Source: Chaetorhynchus papuensis (lineage: Eukaryota > Chordata > Aves > Passeriformes > Rhipiduridae). Taken from it: DNA of 64,000 nucleotides. The notes under the pieces were generated by a model. It was given only the letters and a program-made list of their open reading frames with translations, had not been told where the DNA came from and made no database searches. Of the stretch, positions 57,401 to 62,500 are shown one piece after another. Both the position numbers and the translations under genes were made by a program. The first letter of the stretch is position 1. Each line of letters begins with the position of its first letter. The stretch lies in contig VWYX01000217.1 in assembly GCA_013396525.1 (NCBI GenBank), positions 980,528 through 1,044,527 of the forward strand, given 5' to 3'.

Positions 57401-60400
57401 TTTCCCAACTTCATTTAGCAGCTGAATACAGTCAGTTCATGCAAGATAGTACCATTCTCCTCCAAGGTCACGTACATTCCGCAGAGGGTGCCACTGCCCT
57501 ACACCACAGCAGTGTCATTGGTGCAGTGTAGAAACAATGTGTAAAACAGAAGTAACTCTTACTACACAGCACTTCTAGGACAAATAGACATGGTCTGAAG
57601 GCCCCCCCTCCTAAGCGGTATGTTACGATCCTAAAGGTAAAACTGCTTCTGTGTGACAGGGGAGAGTTCCCACTAACCCAAGGATCATGCACAGTCCCAG
57701 ATAAGGTGACATAGCATGGTACAAAGGTCATTACTCCTTTGTTTTCCTACTCCAATGAAATCCAAACCATACTTACACTTTTCTGCCTCTCTTTTAGCTA
57801 TGTCACAAGGATGTGTCCTCTTTTTCTGTCCCTTTAATCTTTCTCCAGGCCCTCCATCATTTGCCATCCCAACTTCTGCAACAGCCTAACAAAACTGTCA
57901 TGCCTCCTCCTTGTCACAAGCCCTTTCACCCGGTCCACTACAAAGATACATCAGTTAATACTGACACCACCATGTTGCTCCAGTTGAACCATTCCTCACT
58001 TATTTCCTTTCTCCAGATCACCCTTTCCCTCTGCCTCTTGCTCTCAAAGACCTTCACAAATGAACCTCTTCTCTATTCATTCCCTAAAATGAATCCCTTA
58101 GTACAGAGGTAAAAGACATGTGGTGTCAGCAGATGCTGTTCTACTTCAGATTACGTTCTTCTTCAGCAATGTTCTGCTTAAACCGCCTGAGAGAGGTGAC
58201 CCAATGGACTGAAGGAAATGGTCTGAGCAATCCAGGCAGGCCTGGAGTAGTAGCAGTGGATGTGATGATCACTACATCATTCCAGAGGCTGCCAAACATT
58301 GAATGCAACCACCACAAGGCAAGACAGCACGTTTGAATAGAGACCAGCTGGAGGACACTCCAAAGATGACATCAGGATAATACGCAGAGAAGGAAATGCT
58401 GCTAACATCCAAGAAATAAAGATTTTGCATAAACGAACAATGATTCTGAAATAAATGGTGTAGTCAATGGGAAGGGATTTAGAGATCCTGAGATGCTAAG
58501 ATTTGGCCTCTTGGAGATTACTTCGAATTACATCAAGGGTTCAAATCCCCACGCTTGATGAGGATTAACTCAGGGGGTGTGTCTTGTACCTTCCACCTAG
58601 ATATTGACATATTTGAAGTGCATCACTCTATTCAGTTCTTGAAACCTCAAACTGCACTCTAAAATACACACTCAGCAGACATTTCCCAGTGATTCCAACC
58701 ACCTTAGAGATAACTCAGAAAAGTTGTTTGTAATAGTAATGTAAAATTTCCGTCCATCTCATGGTAGGGAACAGGAATGGTCTTCTTGGGAGTTGGTACC
58801 TTACAGGTTACAGTAACTCAGTGAGATGAAAACTTCCTCCTGGCAAGCCTTTGTTAGTAGCAAGCCCAAATTTAAGGTGATGTCCCAAGAATTTGCATAT
58901 ACTCCCCGACATAGCCATCACAAAAATCCCTCAGTCACTAAGCAACTACTAAGTAAGTTAAGCCTAAAGAGTGTTGCAAACCTCAGGCTTTCCAGACACC
59001 CTGCCTATGGAAGCAACCAGAGCAATAGATTAGTCTAGCTTTGCAGATTGCAGTGTCCTCTTCAGGTGTCCTCAGCTGCTAAAACAGTGCTCGGTTATGT
59101 CACAGGCACCGGGATAACTCTTCAGGTTGGGTCCCCACCGGTTTATTATAGCAGAGTTTATTAAGCTGAGCACTTAAGGTGTCTTGCTGCAGGTTTAGCA
59201 GCAGCTGAAGGAAGCCTTGGAGACTGGGCTGGACCCCAGTAAAATGTTTTCCAGAGCAGCCCCAAAACTTGCTTTATGCTCTCAGGTGCAAGCAGCGTCT
59301 GCTAGAAAATGGAGGGTGGCTGGGAGTAATCCATGGTGCATCCTTCAGCCACGTCGGTGTTTATCAAAGGCGGTGTTCCATGACCACGCCAGCCCCAGGA
59401 TGGTGGATTTTTTTGTTAACAACCGTAGAGGGCTGGAGTTATGATTTGGTATACAAAGGGTGGGAATGGAAACATGCAGAGCATCCCTCCTTGGGAAGCA
59501 GTGCAAAGGGTCAAACGGAACAACGGCCCCCTGTGCACCAGCAAATGTAAGAACAGCCCTTTCTCATGTTCTTTACAGACACAAACAAGGAAACTGCACT
59601 GGAGGATGCAGGGAAAGCAAGAGGCCATGGAAGTCATCCTGGAACTGGCAAACAGATAGCAGGAGCAGCAGCTGGGTACAACAACATCGTCCTGCTATGT
59701 TCTGCGAAGGTATGCCTGCTGAAACACAAGCCTGCAGGGCTCTGCAACTCGATTGTTCTCTGAGGTGGGCCAGATTTGAACTGGAAAAAAATACAGAACC
59801 CAGCAAATCCAAGCACCCAAACGGCAGAAGGATGCCTTCAGGTACACACACAAAGCTGTACATATGCACAGTCAACAGCCCATACTTCCTCATGCCAAAA
59901 GTCTGCAAAACAAGCTGGTAAAAACCATCACAGGGCATCCCCCTCATAAACCACTGGGAAACATAACTCCTAAAGTCTTTCATTTTGATGAAGTTCTGTA
60001 TTTCCAGATTAATAAAGTCAGAAGAAAATGGTACCTGAGGAACTACCCTTGAGGGAGCGGAGGGCTGCTGGGCAAGGTTTAGCATGCACCTTTGTGATGG
60101 CAAAAAACCGAAAGCACAGCCACTTTGTTCTGTCCCTGGGATCCAGCTAACCCTGGCTACAGGGCAGAGCCTAATTGTTTCTTTCTGAAGGAGTTAGGAT
60201 AAGGCAGAGGCGAGGGGAAGCTAATCAACCTTTAAATACTTTACCATCTGCTAACAACCAAGCAAGTAGTGGTTTAACACTTGCTTTGAGGACAGTTTAC
60301 CAGCCCCTGCGTATTACAAAAAGACCAGGCTTAGGAACAGCCTCCCTGTGATCTGAGGGAGAGAGAGCAAAAAGGGGGGAAAAAAAAGGTAATACATGGG

Positions 60401-62089
60401 AGGATGTATACAGCATCTAATGCTTTACATAAGGAGCGCTTTGAATTTACAAACACCAAAATATAATGAATATCACTAGTGAAAATATCGTTGTTTTCCT
60501 GCAAGATTGTAAGCTTACAAAATAAGATGAAGCAGACTACAAAGACTGGCAGCTGATGTTCCCCAATCTGTGCGTGATAAACATTAATGGGAAAACTTAC
60601 TCTGGATCCAATATTTGACCTTAAAAGGCCAGGGAAGGATTCTCACTACACTGCCTAAGAGCTGGTTCAAGTAAATTACACCCGTAACTAGCCTAGTGCA
60701 TTTGTGGAAGGAGAACAACCACAGCCTCTCTCTGCACTAAATATTAATGTCTAGGCAGACAAAAGCAGCACTAGGAGCACTGTAATAATATCACTGGCAG
60801 ACACTCTATGTGTTTCTTTGGGGCATTGGCACATCAGTACCAGGAATATGCCTATTGTCCCACATTAAACTAATGTCTTGTTGTGAGACATTCCTCTGGG
60901 AATCACAGATGTTATTTATATTTCCAGACATTTAAAAGGATTAAAGTGTGTTTATTCTCAGTAATCTCATTTGTAGAGAAAGATATATACAGGCATCAGG
61001 AGTATGCATTTTAACCCTATTGGGAATGACCAAATGCACAGTGACATTGGAAGCCACCTACCCTCCTCTTCAGTATTCAGACTCCGAAAGTCTCACCAGC
61101 CTGGCCGCTTCCATTAAAACTATCTATGAATTGCAGGTTACAGGCACTTCTGATAAACTACTCCATGAGCTCTTGGTGACAGCAAGCTGTGCATATAGCC
61201 AAGAGATCCAGCTGAAAATTAAACTGCACGTCAAGTAGCCCGATTCATATAAAATTGCTCTAGGCTGGAATAAAACATCTCTGGTTGAAGACACACAAGT
61301 AGAGCAGTGGGCGATATGCTGTGCCCTGGGCTATGAGGAAATTTATAAGCCATTTTTATGAAACGGACGTGCCAAAGTACTGGGGTGGTGGCAAAACGAG
61401 TAGCTGGCCAGGAGATGAGGTGCACTGCAAGCATCCGGATGGACACAGGAACAGCTGCAGGCTACGAGGGATGGCAGCCCTGCCTGCACAGAGACGGTGC
61501 TGTACAAAGCCCGCCGCAGCCTGCGCTACCCCGGCGGCAGCCAAAGCCAAGGTAAACCGGCTCAAGTTGCTGCCGAGCGGCTCCGGTACCGCCGGTGCTC
61601 CCGCCCCGGGGCCGGTGCCGCTCCGACACCTCCCGGCTGCCGTGCCACACTCGGGGCTTCCTCCCCGCATCGTCCCGGCTGCACGCCCGGCTGGCAGAGG
61701 CTTTCGGCCGCGGGTGCCCGGGAGCGATCCCCGCGCAGCCCCGCTCTGCCGGCACCGGGACCGGCACCTCTCCCCCGTTCCCGGCCGTCGCCACCTCCCC
61801 GCCAGGCTCGCTCCTTACCCGTCTCTTTGTCCTGGGCGGCTTCCAGGTGCAGGTCGCTGAGGAGATGCTCCAAAATCTTCTCCGGCGTCCCCGACACGAC
61901 CACGTATCTGTCGGAAAGCAAAGAGTCCCCGGAGTCATCCTCGGTGGAGGACTGCGAGCGGCTGCTCCACTCGTCCTCCTCGTCCTCCTCGTCGATGTAC
62001 TTGAAGTAAGGCACGTCGAAGGTGGGCAGCGGCCGCTCCCCGCCGCGGCCGGCCAGCGCCTCGGGCACCCGCACCCTGCCGCTGCCCAT
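319..62089 (-). CDS. RAPGEF5: RAPGEF5 (Rap guanine nucleotide exchange factor 5), complete 16-exon coding region
   Basis: The product promotes GDP-to-GTP exchange on Rap-family small GTPases; the family is known from mammals as MR-GEF, and Xenopus work links it to nuclear beta-catenin. The spliced exons total 1722 nt, 573 residues plus TGA; the human protein I remember is about 580. Seen in the translation: acidic segment DEEDEEDEW (residues 33-41); a REM/RasGEF_N region at about 60-195; a ubiquitin-like/RA-like region at about 236-305; a CDC25-homology domain from about 337 to the C-terminus, with the hairpin motif MGLNTASVSRLSQTW. The C-terminus ends LSHRIEPRV, as I recall for human. The start is fixed by a Kozak-like gcgccATGG at 62089 and an in-frame TAG at 62125-62123, only 12 codons upstream. 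No signal peptide or membrane segment is visible. All 15 junctions keep frame. Identification rests on remembered family sequence; the exon assembly is read from the DNA. Confidence 0.97.
438..3819 (-). other. RAPGEF5 intron 15 (GT-AG)
   Basis: An intron of 3382 nt. It is AT-rich with short A and T runs (for example around 1801 and 3080). I see no gene, RNA or clear mobile element in it. The ORFs present are short and unlike known proteins. Confidence 0.9.
3820..3874 (-). CDS. RAPGEF5: RAPGEF5 exon 15 (residues 517-534 plus one base of 535)
   Basis: Acceptor tctttgtag|CACATG; donor CAATTTG|gtgagt. It encodes HMIADTVRSLRHCRNNQF, near the end of the CDC25 domain. It is 55 nt and ends in phase 1. 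Confidence 0.95.
6187..6265. repeat. possible ancient amniote dispersed repeat remnant
   Basis: The stretch reading like 'cttttattaaaccaacta', a short gap, then 'cctccttcaggtgagatg' resembles a widely dispersed tetrapod repeat motif (ttttattggaccaac followed by cttcaggt). The match is from memory and degenerate. Confidence 0.35.
7724..8104 (-). mobile_element. CR1 LINE, 5'-truncated 3' end
   Basis: Read on the minus strand this is the 3' terminal part of an avian CR1 non-LTR retrotransposon. On the plus strand it starts 'atagaatcacagaat', the complement of the ATTCTRTG-type CR1 tail. It continues through 'cctggggagcctgttccagt' and 'gggtgaagaacctttttcta', typical bird CR1 sequence. About 381 nt remain and no intact reverse transcriptase ORF is present. 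It has the same orientation as RAPGEF5, within intron 14. Its variant looks like those common in songbirds. Confidence 0.9.
8117..8190. repeat. A-rich and (AACCC)n simple repeat
   Basis: A run of A is followed by about six AACCC units (8129-8162) and A/C-rich sequence. It directly abuts the 5'-truncated end of the CR1 copy. Confidence 0.9.
8873..8937 (-). CDS. RAPGEF5: RAPGEF5 exon 14 (codon 495 completed, residues 496-516)
   Basis: The acceptor follows a long pyrimidine tract (ttttctttccag|ATGTAA); donor AAGCTG|gtaagc. It encodes (D)VTFIHEGNKTFLDNLVNF then EKL, matching the LxDLxxxxEGN-type region of Ras GEFs. It is 65 nt and ends in phase 0. Confidence 0.95.
8938..12463 (-). other. RAPGEF5 intron 13 (GT-AG)
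   Basis: An intron of 3526 nt. It contains A-rich tracts at about 8944-9050, a GC-richer stretch at 9230-9520, the 51-bp minisatellite at about 10385-10700, and an AT-rich block with repeated ATTA motifs around 11890-11955. No gene is recognised. Confidence 0.9.
10385..10700. repeat. minisatellite, 51-bp period, about six copies
   Basis: The landmark 'cctatgg' (or 'tctatgg') recurs at 10401, 10452, 10503, 10554, 10605 and 10656, exactly 51 bp apart. Each unit also carries 'tgatggaga' and a G-rich block (ctgggctggggctggga or variants). Later copies show shared variants (gatggagctg for ggctggggctg), so the array has evolved by unit duplication. Because 51 is divisible by 3, the array keeps several frames open on both strands, which creates ORFs of 99-163 codons that are not genes. 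Confidence 0.95.
12464..12551 (-). CDS. RAPGEF5: RAPGEF5 exon 13 (residues 466-494 plus one base of 495)
   Basis: Acceptor ggttttgtag|GATCCT; donor CTGAAAG|gtaacg. It encodes DPSLNHKAYRDAFKKMKSPK then IPFMPLLLK, a hallmark stretch of the CDC25 domain C-terminal half. It is 88 nt and ends in phase 1. Confidence 0.96.
12552..13633 (-). other. RAPGEF5 intron 12 (GT-AG)
   Basis: An intron of 1082 nt with no recognisable element. Confidence 0.9.
13634..13684 (-). CDS. RAPGEF5: RAPGEF5 exon 12, 51 nt (residues 449-465)
   Basis: Acceptor cacacttcag|AAAATT; donor TTGACG|gtaagt. It encodes KIPGKFKKLFTELESLT, part of the catalytic domain. It is exactly 17 codons and phase 0 at both ends, so skipping would delete 17 residues in frame. 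Confidence 0.96.
13685..16328 (-). other. RAPGEF5 intron 11 (GT-AG)
   Basis: An intron of 2644 nt. Short ORFs of 87-117 codons at 14188-14541 and 14934-15279 overlap on both strands and match nothing I know. No repeat is confidently recognised. Confidence 0.9.
16329..16419 (-). CDS. RAPGEF5: RAPGEF5 exon 11 (last base of codon 418, residues 419-448)
   Basis: Acceptor tattcctcag|CTGTAAAG; donor TGGGAG|gtaaga. It encodes (H)CKAQRNLNSFFAIVMGL then NTASVSRLSQTWE. This is the conserved stretch around the catalytic helical hairpin of Ras/Rap exchange factors. It is 91 nt and ends in phase 0. Confidence 0.97.
16420..19699 (-). other. RAPGEF5 intron 10 (GT-AG)
   Basis: An intron of 3280 nt. The left third contains a decayed CR1/L3-like LINE (about 16620-17560). 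Nothing else is recognised. Confidence 0.9.
16620..17560 (-). mobile_element. ancient CR1/L3-like LINE remnant (reverse transcriptase part)
   Basis: The complement of 'ggttccagtacaggtctt' (about 17351-17368) corresponds to the GSVLGPVLF-type motif of CR1/L3 reverse transcriptases. Flanking phrases such as 'cagttgcagctagtactggt' and the 'atttctagtccattaggaaa' region follow the usual order in old amniote CR1/L3 copies. The element lies on the minus strand, is riddled with stops, and has no intact ORF. The edges are approximate. Confidence 0.6.
19700..19878 (-). CDS. RAPGEF5: RAPGEF5 exon 10 (residues 359-417 plus two bases of 418)
   Basis: Acceptor gtcttccag|CAAGAG; donor GCCCA|gtaagt. At 179 nt it is the largest internal exon. 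It encodes QELIYFTFSRQGS, then NLSLLLQRCNEVQLWVATEI and KRVQLVKKFIKIAA, core helices of the CDC25 domain. It lies between minus-strand stops with no in-frame ATG of useful length, so a simple ATG-ORF scan misses it. Confidence 0.95.
19879..21036 (-). other. RAPGEF5 intron 9 (GT-AG)
   Basis: An intron of 1158 nt with no recognisable element. Confidence 0.9.
21037..21159 (-). CDS. RAPGEF5: RAPGEF5 exon 9 (residues 318-358)
   Basis: Acceptor tcgtttag|AGCCCA; donor CACGAG|gtaaga. It encodes SPFSENEELQQRSVRILGIN then TWDLALELTNFDWSLFNAIHE, the entry into the CDC25-homology catalytic domain. It is 123 nt and phase 0 at both ends. Confidence 0.96.
21160..22924 (-). other. RAPGEF5 intron 8 (GT-AG)
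   Basis: An intron of 1765 nt. It carries paired poly(T) runs at 22715-22781. The overlapping ORFs at 22207-22624 lie on both strands and have no family match. Confidence 0.9.
22715..22781. repeat. two T runs (about 22 and 21 nt) separated by 24 nt
   Basis: T runs at 22715-22736 and 22761-22781 flank a short unique spacer. On the transcribed minus strand they are poly(A). They could be tails of tiny retroinserts or slippage-grown tracts. Confidence 0.9.
22925..23022 (-). CDS. RAPGEF5: RAPGEF5 exon 8 (last two bases of codon 285, residues 286-317)
   Basis: Acceptor gtttttacag|AAAAAC; donor TCTTTG|gtaagg. It encodes KHELQPNDLAISKSLESSSR then MFVYRKDLTDSL, finishing the ubiquitin-like region. 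It is 98 nt and ends in phase 0. Two long T runs lie about 145-210 nt downstream in gene direction, in intron 8. Confidence 0.95.
23023..25614 (-). other. RAPGEF5 intron 7 (GT-AG)
   Basis: An intron of 2592 nt. A short stretch at about 23285-23345 (atcatctagtctagcctcct) looks like an old CR1-type fragment. The remainder is unremarkable. Confidence 0.9.
23285..23345. repeat. possible degenerate CR1-type fragment
   Basis: 'atcatctagtctagcctcct' followed by 'cattccactt'-like sequence recalls a motif common in old reptile and bird CR1 copies (tcatctagtctgacctcct). It is short and divergent. Confidence 0.35.
25615..25764 (-). CDS. RAPGEF5: RAPGEF5 exon 7 (residues 235-284 plus one base of 285)
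   Basis: Acceptor tttgtgcag|TTTTCTG; donor TCTGGCG|gtaaat. It encodes FCRVYITEHSYVSVKAQVST through QEILKIVAEKIQY to LALVTVSFSG. This is most of the ubiquitin-like/Ras-association-like fold found between the REM and catalytic domains in this Rap-GEF subfamily. It is 150 nt and phase 1 at both ends, so skipping it would remove 50 codons without a frameshift. Confidence 0.96.
25765..28743 (-). other. RAPGEF5 intron 6 (GT-AG)
   Basis: An intron of 2979 nt. Mixed-composition sequence. Open frames such as 27286-27690 and 28224-28613 are shadowed on the opposite strand and lack known motifs. No mobile element is recognised. Confidence 0.9.
28744..28822 (-). CDS. RAPGEF5: RAPGEF5 exon 6 (residues 209-234 plus one base of 235)
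   Basis: Acceptor ccctcacag|AACAAA; donor GAAGAAA|gtgagt. It encodes NKTFFHQFSVKENWLQQRGT and MNETEE, the linker leading into the ubiquitin-like/RA-like domain. It is 79 nt and ends in phase 1. The first base of Ile235 is here and the other two are in exon 7. Confidence 0.96.
28823..29759 (-). other. RAPGEF5 intron 5 (GT-AG)
   Basis: An intron of 937 nt with no recognisable element. Confidence 0.9.
29760..29790 (-). CDS. RAPGEF5: RAPGEF5 exon 5, 31-nt microexon (residues 198-208)
   Basis: Acceptor tgtttcag|CACTGT; donor CGAAAG|gtaatg. It encodes (H)TVDEYSPHRK, a short linker between the REM and ubiquitin-like regions. At 31 nt it is the smallest coding exon and is too short for most ORF finders. 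Its flanking phases differ (2 in, 0 out), so skipping it would shift the frame. The family match on both sides requires it. Confidence 0.94.
29791..30517 (-). other. RAPGEF5 intron 4 (GT-AG)
   Basis: An intron of 727 nt, the shortest of the gene, with no recognisable element. Confidence 0.9.
30518..30615 (-). CDS. RAPGEF5: RAPGEF5 exon 4 (residues 166-197 plus two bases of 198)
   Basis: Acceptor ttttgtag|ACTATA; donor CGTCA|gtaagta. The exon encodes TIYRNVLDDVYEYPVLEKDL then KEFQKILGMHRR, the last helices of the REM region and the linker. It is 98 nt and ends in phase 2, so codon 198 (His) is split with exon 5. Confidence 0.96.
30616..32449 (-). other. RAPGEF5 intron 3 (GT-AG)
   Basis: An intron of 1834 nt with a comparatively weak donor (gtattg). 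No recognisable element inside. Confidence 0.9.
32450..32594 (-). CDS. RAPGEF5: RAPGEF5 exon 3 (last base of codon 117, residues 118-165)
   Basis: The exon begins after an AC acceptor (ctactgcac|CTATTG). The first C completes CAC (His117), followed by YCAKNHQGKEDDSDV, a basic RKRK and VLHLVSQWTSLYKDWL of the REM domain. The donor AAAG|gtattg is weaker than its neighbours. The exon is 145 nt and ends in phase 0. An imperfect 21-nt-spaced repeat of TTGAAACA straddles the donor. Confidence 0.94.
32595..33698 (-). other. RAPGEF5 intron 2, U12-type AT-AC intron
   Basis: This 1104-nt intron begins ATATCCTTTT at 33698, matching the minor-spliceosome donor consensus (RTATCCTTT). It ends ...ctactgcAC at 32595. 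A TTCCTTAAT branch-site match lies at 32612-32604, with the second adenine 10 nt from the intron end, the usual U12 spacing. There is no polypyrimidine tract before the acceptor. Using these sites joins CA to CTATTG and gives the in-frame His-Tyr-Cys-Ala-Lys sequence expected for the family. No GT-AG pair does so. Confidence 0.93.
32604..32612 (-). promoter_or_regulatory. U12 branch-point sequence of intron 2
   Basis: Minus-strand TTCCTTAAT differs from the U12 branch consensus TTCCTTRAY by nothing (A for R, T for Y). It lies 9-18 nt from the AC acceptor. Its role is to pair with U12 snRNA. Confidence 0.9.
33699..33777 (-). CDS. RAPGEF5: RAPGEF5 exon 2 (completes codon 91, residues 92-116, two bases of 117)
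   Basis: The acceptor is tcctctgcag|AAACTC. The exon encodes ETLLDDFLLTYTVFMTTDDL then CQALLR, the heart of the REM domain, and stops after CA. The next genomic bases are ATATCCTTTT, a U12-type AT-AC donor, not GT. Reading through would give QYPFIECC, which has no family match, so the boundary is placed at CA|ATATCC. The exon is 79 nt. Confidence 0.95.
43682..43703. repeat. (TA)n microsatellite, about 11 units
   Basis: An uninterrupted alternating TA run, followed by 'tttggg' and a second short TATATATA block. Confidence 0.95.
51541..51814 (+). mobile_element. probable solo LTR of an endogenous retrovirus
   Basis: The stretch starts TGTCTTGG and ends ...gtagcccatCA. It contains an AATAAA at 51752-51757 followed by a T-rich and CT-rich R/U5-like segment (attttgtctagcctctgttt). 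Composition differs from its flanks. It resembles an avian ERV LTR in layout. No gag, pol or env sequence is present, and I see no convincing flanking target duplication, so the edges are uncertain. It is antisense to RAPGEF5. Confidence 0.6.
53065..53079. repeat. short TA microsatellite
   Basis: An alternating TA run within 'ctatatatatatatatga', beside other ATAT motifs. Confidence 0.85.
55100..56840 (-). mobile_element. ancient CR1/L3-like LINE remnant
   Basis: Several blocks occur in the order known from old amniote CR1/L3 elements. They are 'cattactttgcatttttcaa' with 'atcccatctgcaatttta' (about 55467-55510), 'ggattttatcaaaagcattt' (about 55981-56000), and 'agcaatttcatatcagagtt' with 'gatcctggtgatttgttact' (about 56691-56760). 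The complement of the last block encodes the SPGPDG-type region of the reverse transcriptase. All frames are broken and the element is internally rearranged or deleted near 55750-55900. Edges are approximate. Confidence 0.7.
58538..58548 (+). other. isolated RNA polymerase III B-box-like motif
   Basis: GGTTCAAATCC matches the tRNA B-box. The surrounding T-arm stem pairs only three base pairs and I see no convincing acceptor stem or A-box. It is not called a tRNA. It could be a decayed tRNA-derived SINE or chance. Confidence 0.25.
61819..62089 (-). CDS. RAPGEF5: RAPGEF5 exon 1, coding part (residues 1-90 plus first base of codon 91)
   Basis: The exon encodes the N-terminus, the conserved block LPTFDVPYFKYIDEEDEEDE, a serine-rich stretch (WSSRSQSSTEDDS) and the start of the REM region (YVVVSGTPEKILEHLL). 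It ends ACGG|gtaagg, a strong donor, in phase 1. It lies wholly inside the CpG island. The first 20 residues are the part that differs most from the human N-terminus as I remember it. Translation reading through the donor becomes low-complexity G/R/E, as expected for intron. Confidence 0.95.
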
Positions 62090-62243
62090 GGCGCCCCGCT
62101 CCCTGCGCGCCGCCGCCCGGCCCTAAGCTCCCCCCGCGGGGGCCATCGCCCTGCCGGGGGCCGCGGGCCGCCGCCCCGCCCGCCGCCGCCGAGCCCGGCC
62201 CGGCCGGCCCAGCCCCGCACGCCCGGAGCCGCGGAAGCCTTAC

Positions 62244-62500
62244 CTCCCGCGCCGCTCGGGGGCCGGGCTGCGTGACCACACCTTCCGCAGCACCAGCGCC
62301 GCGCCGGCCGCCTCCCGCGCCCGCTCGCCGCCGCCTCCATCGTCCACCTTCCGTGCGCAGGGGGAGAGGGACAGAGAGAGCGCGGTCAGTGCCCGCCGGG
62401 GTCGGGGTCGGGGTCGGGGCTGGGGCTGCCGTCCCGCCGCGGCTGCCGCCCGGGGGGCCGCTGCCGGAGGTCTAAACTGGGGAGGGGGGGCTCTTTGCAC
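62244..62500 (-). other. candidate alternative or 5' UTR first exon (donor at 62243)
   Basis: A near-perfect minus-strand donor GGGAG|gtaagg lies with its last exon base at 62244, 155 nt upstream of the coding ATG. An ATG at 62340 opens a frame that reaches this donor in phase 1, the same phase as exon 1, so it could join exon 2 in frame. The encoded residues (MEAAASGRGRRPARRW...) are low-complexity. The exon's upstream limit is arbitrary. It may be UTR only, or unused. Confidence 0.35.
62398..62425 (+). promoter_or_regulatory. G-quadruplex-forming motif in the promoter
   Basis: Five runs of four G separated by two bases each (TC, TC, TC, CT), about 310 nt upstream of the start codon on the template strand. 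The pattern satisfies the usual G4 rule with very short loops. Confidence 0.8.

Larger units (their letters stand above)
33778..61818 (-). other. RAPGEF5 intron 1 (GT-AG), 28 kb
   Basis: This intron of 28,041 nt separates the CpG-island exon from exon 2. It includes a probable solo LTR (51541-51814), an old CR1/L3-like LINE (about 55100-56840) and TA microsatellites (43682-43703, 53065-53079). It also has A- and T-rich tracts (39437-39458, 39890-39950) and GC-richer intervals (42780-43280, 47940-48520). Many 60-150 codon ORFs occur on both strands, but none shows a recognisable domain or a paired splice structure. Long first introns often hold enhancers, but I cannot point to one. Confidence 0.92.
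61490..62480. promoter_or_regulatory. RAPGEF5: CpG island promoter region of RAPGEF5
   Basis: About 1 kb of very GC-rich, CpG-dense sequence surrounds exon 1, in contrast to the AT-rich flanks. It contains the start codon with a strong Kozak context and an in-frame upstream stop (62125-62123). There is no TATA box at a sensible distance, which fits a CpG-island promoter. The transcription start cannot be placed from sequence alone. Confidence 0.85.

Noticed and set aside
58510..58570. tRNA gene suggested by GGTTCAAATCC
   Set aside because: The T-arm stem has only three pairs and no acceptor stem, anticodon arm or A-box could be folded. At most it is a decayed SINE.
59573..60103. 176-codon minus-strand ORF with a 153-codon plus-strand ORF opposite (59460-59921)
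   Set aside because: Open on both strands, no family similarity, inside intron 1. Consistent with chance in a moderately GC-rich stretch.
61462..62340. 292-codon minus-strand ORF and the overlapping 226-codon plus-strand ORF (61595-62275)
   Set aside because: They come from stop-poor, CpG-island sequence and are dominated by G, A, R and P. They are shadows of exon 1 and the promoter in other frames, except that the minus ORF start could be an alternative first exon, reported separately.
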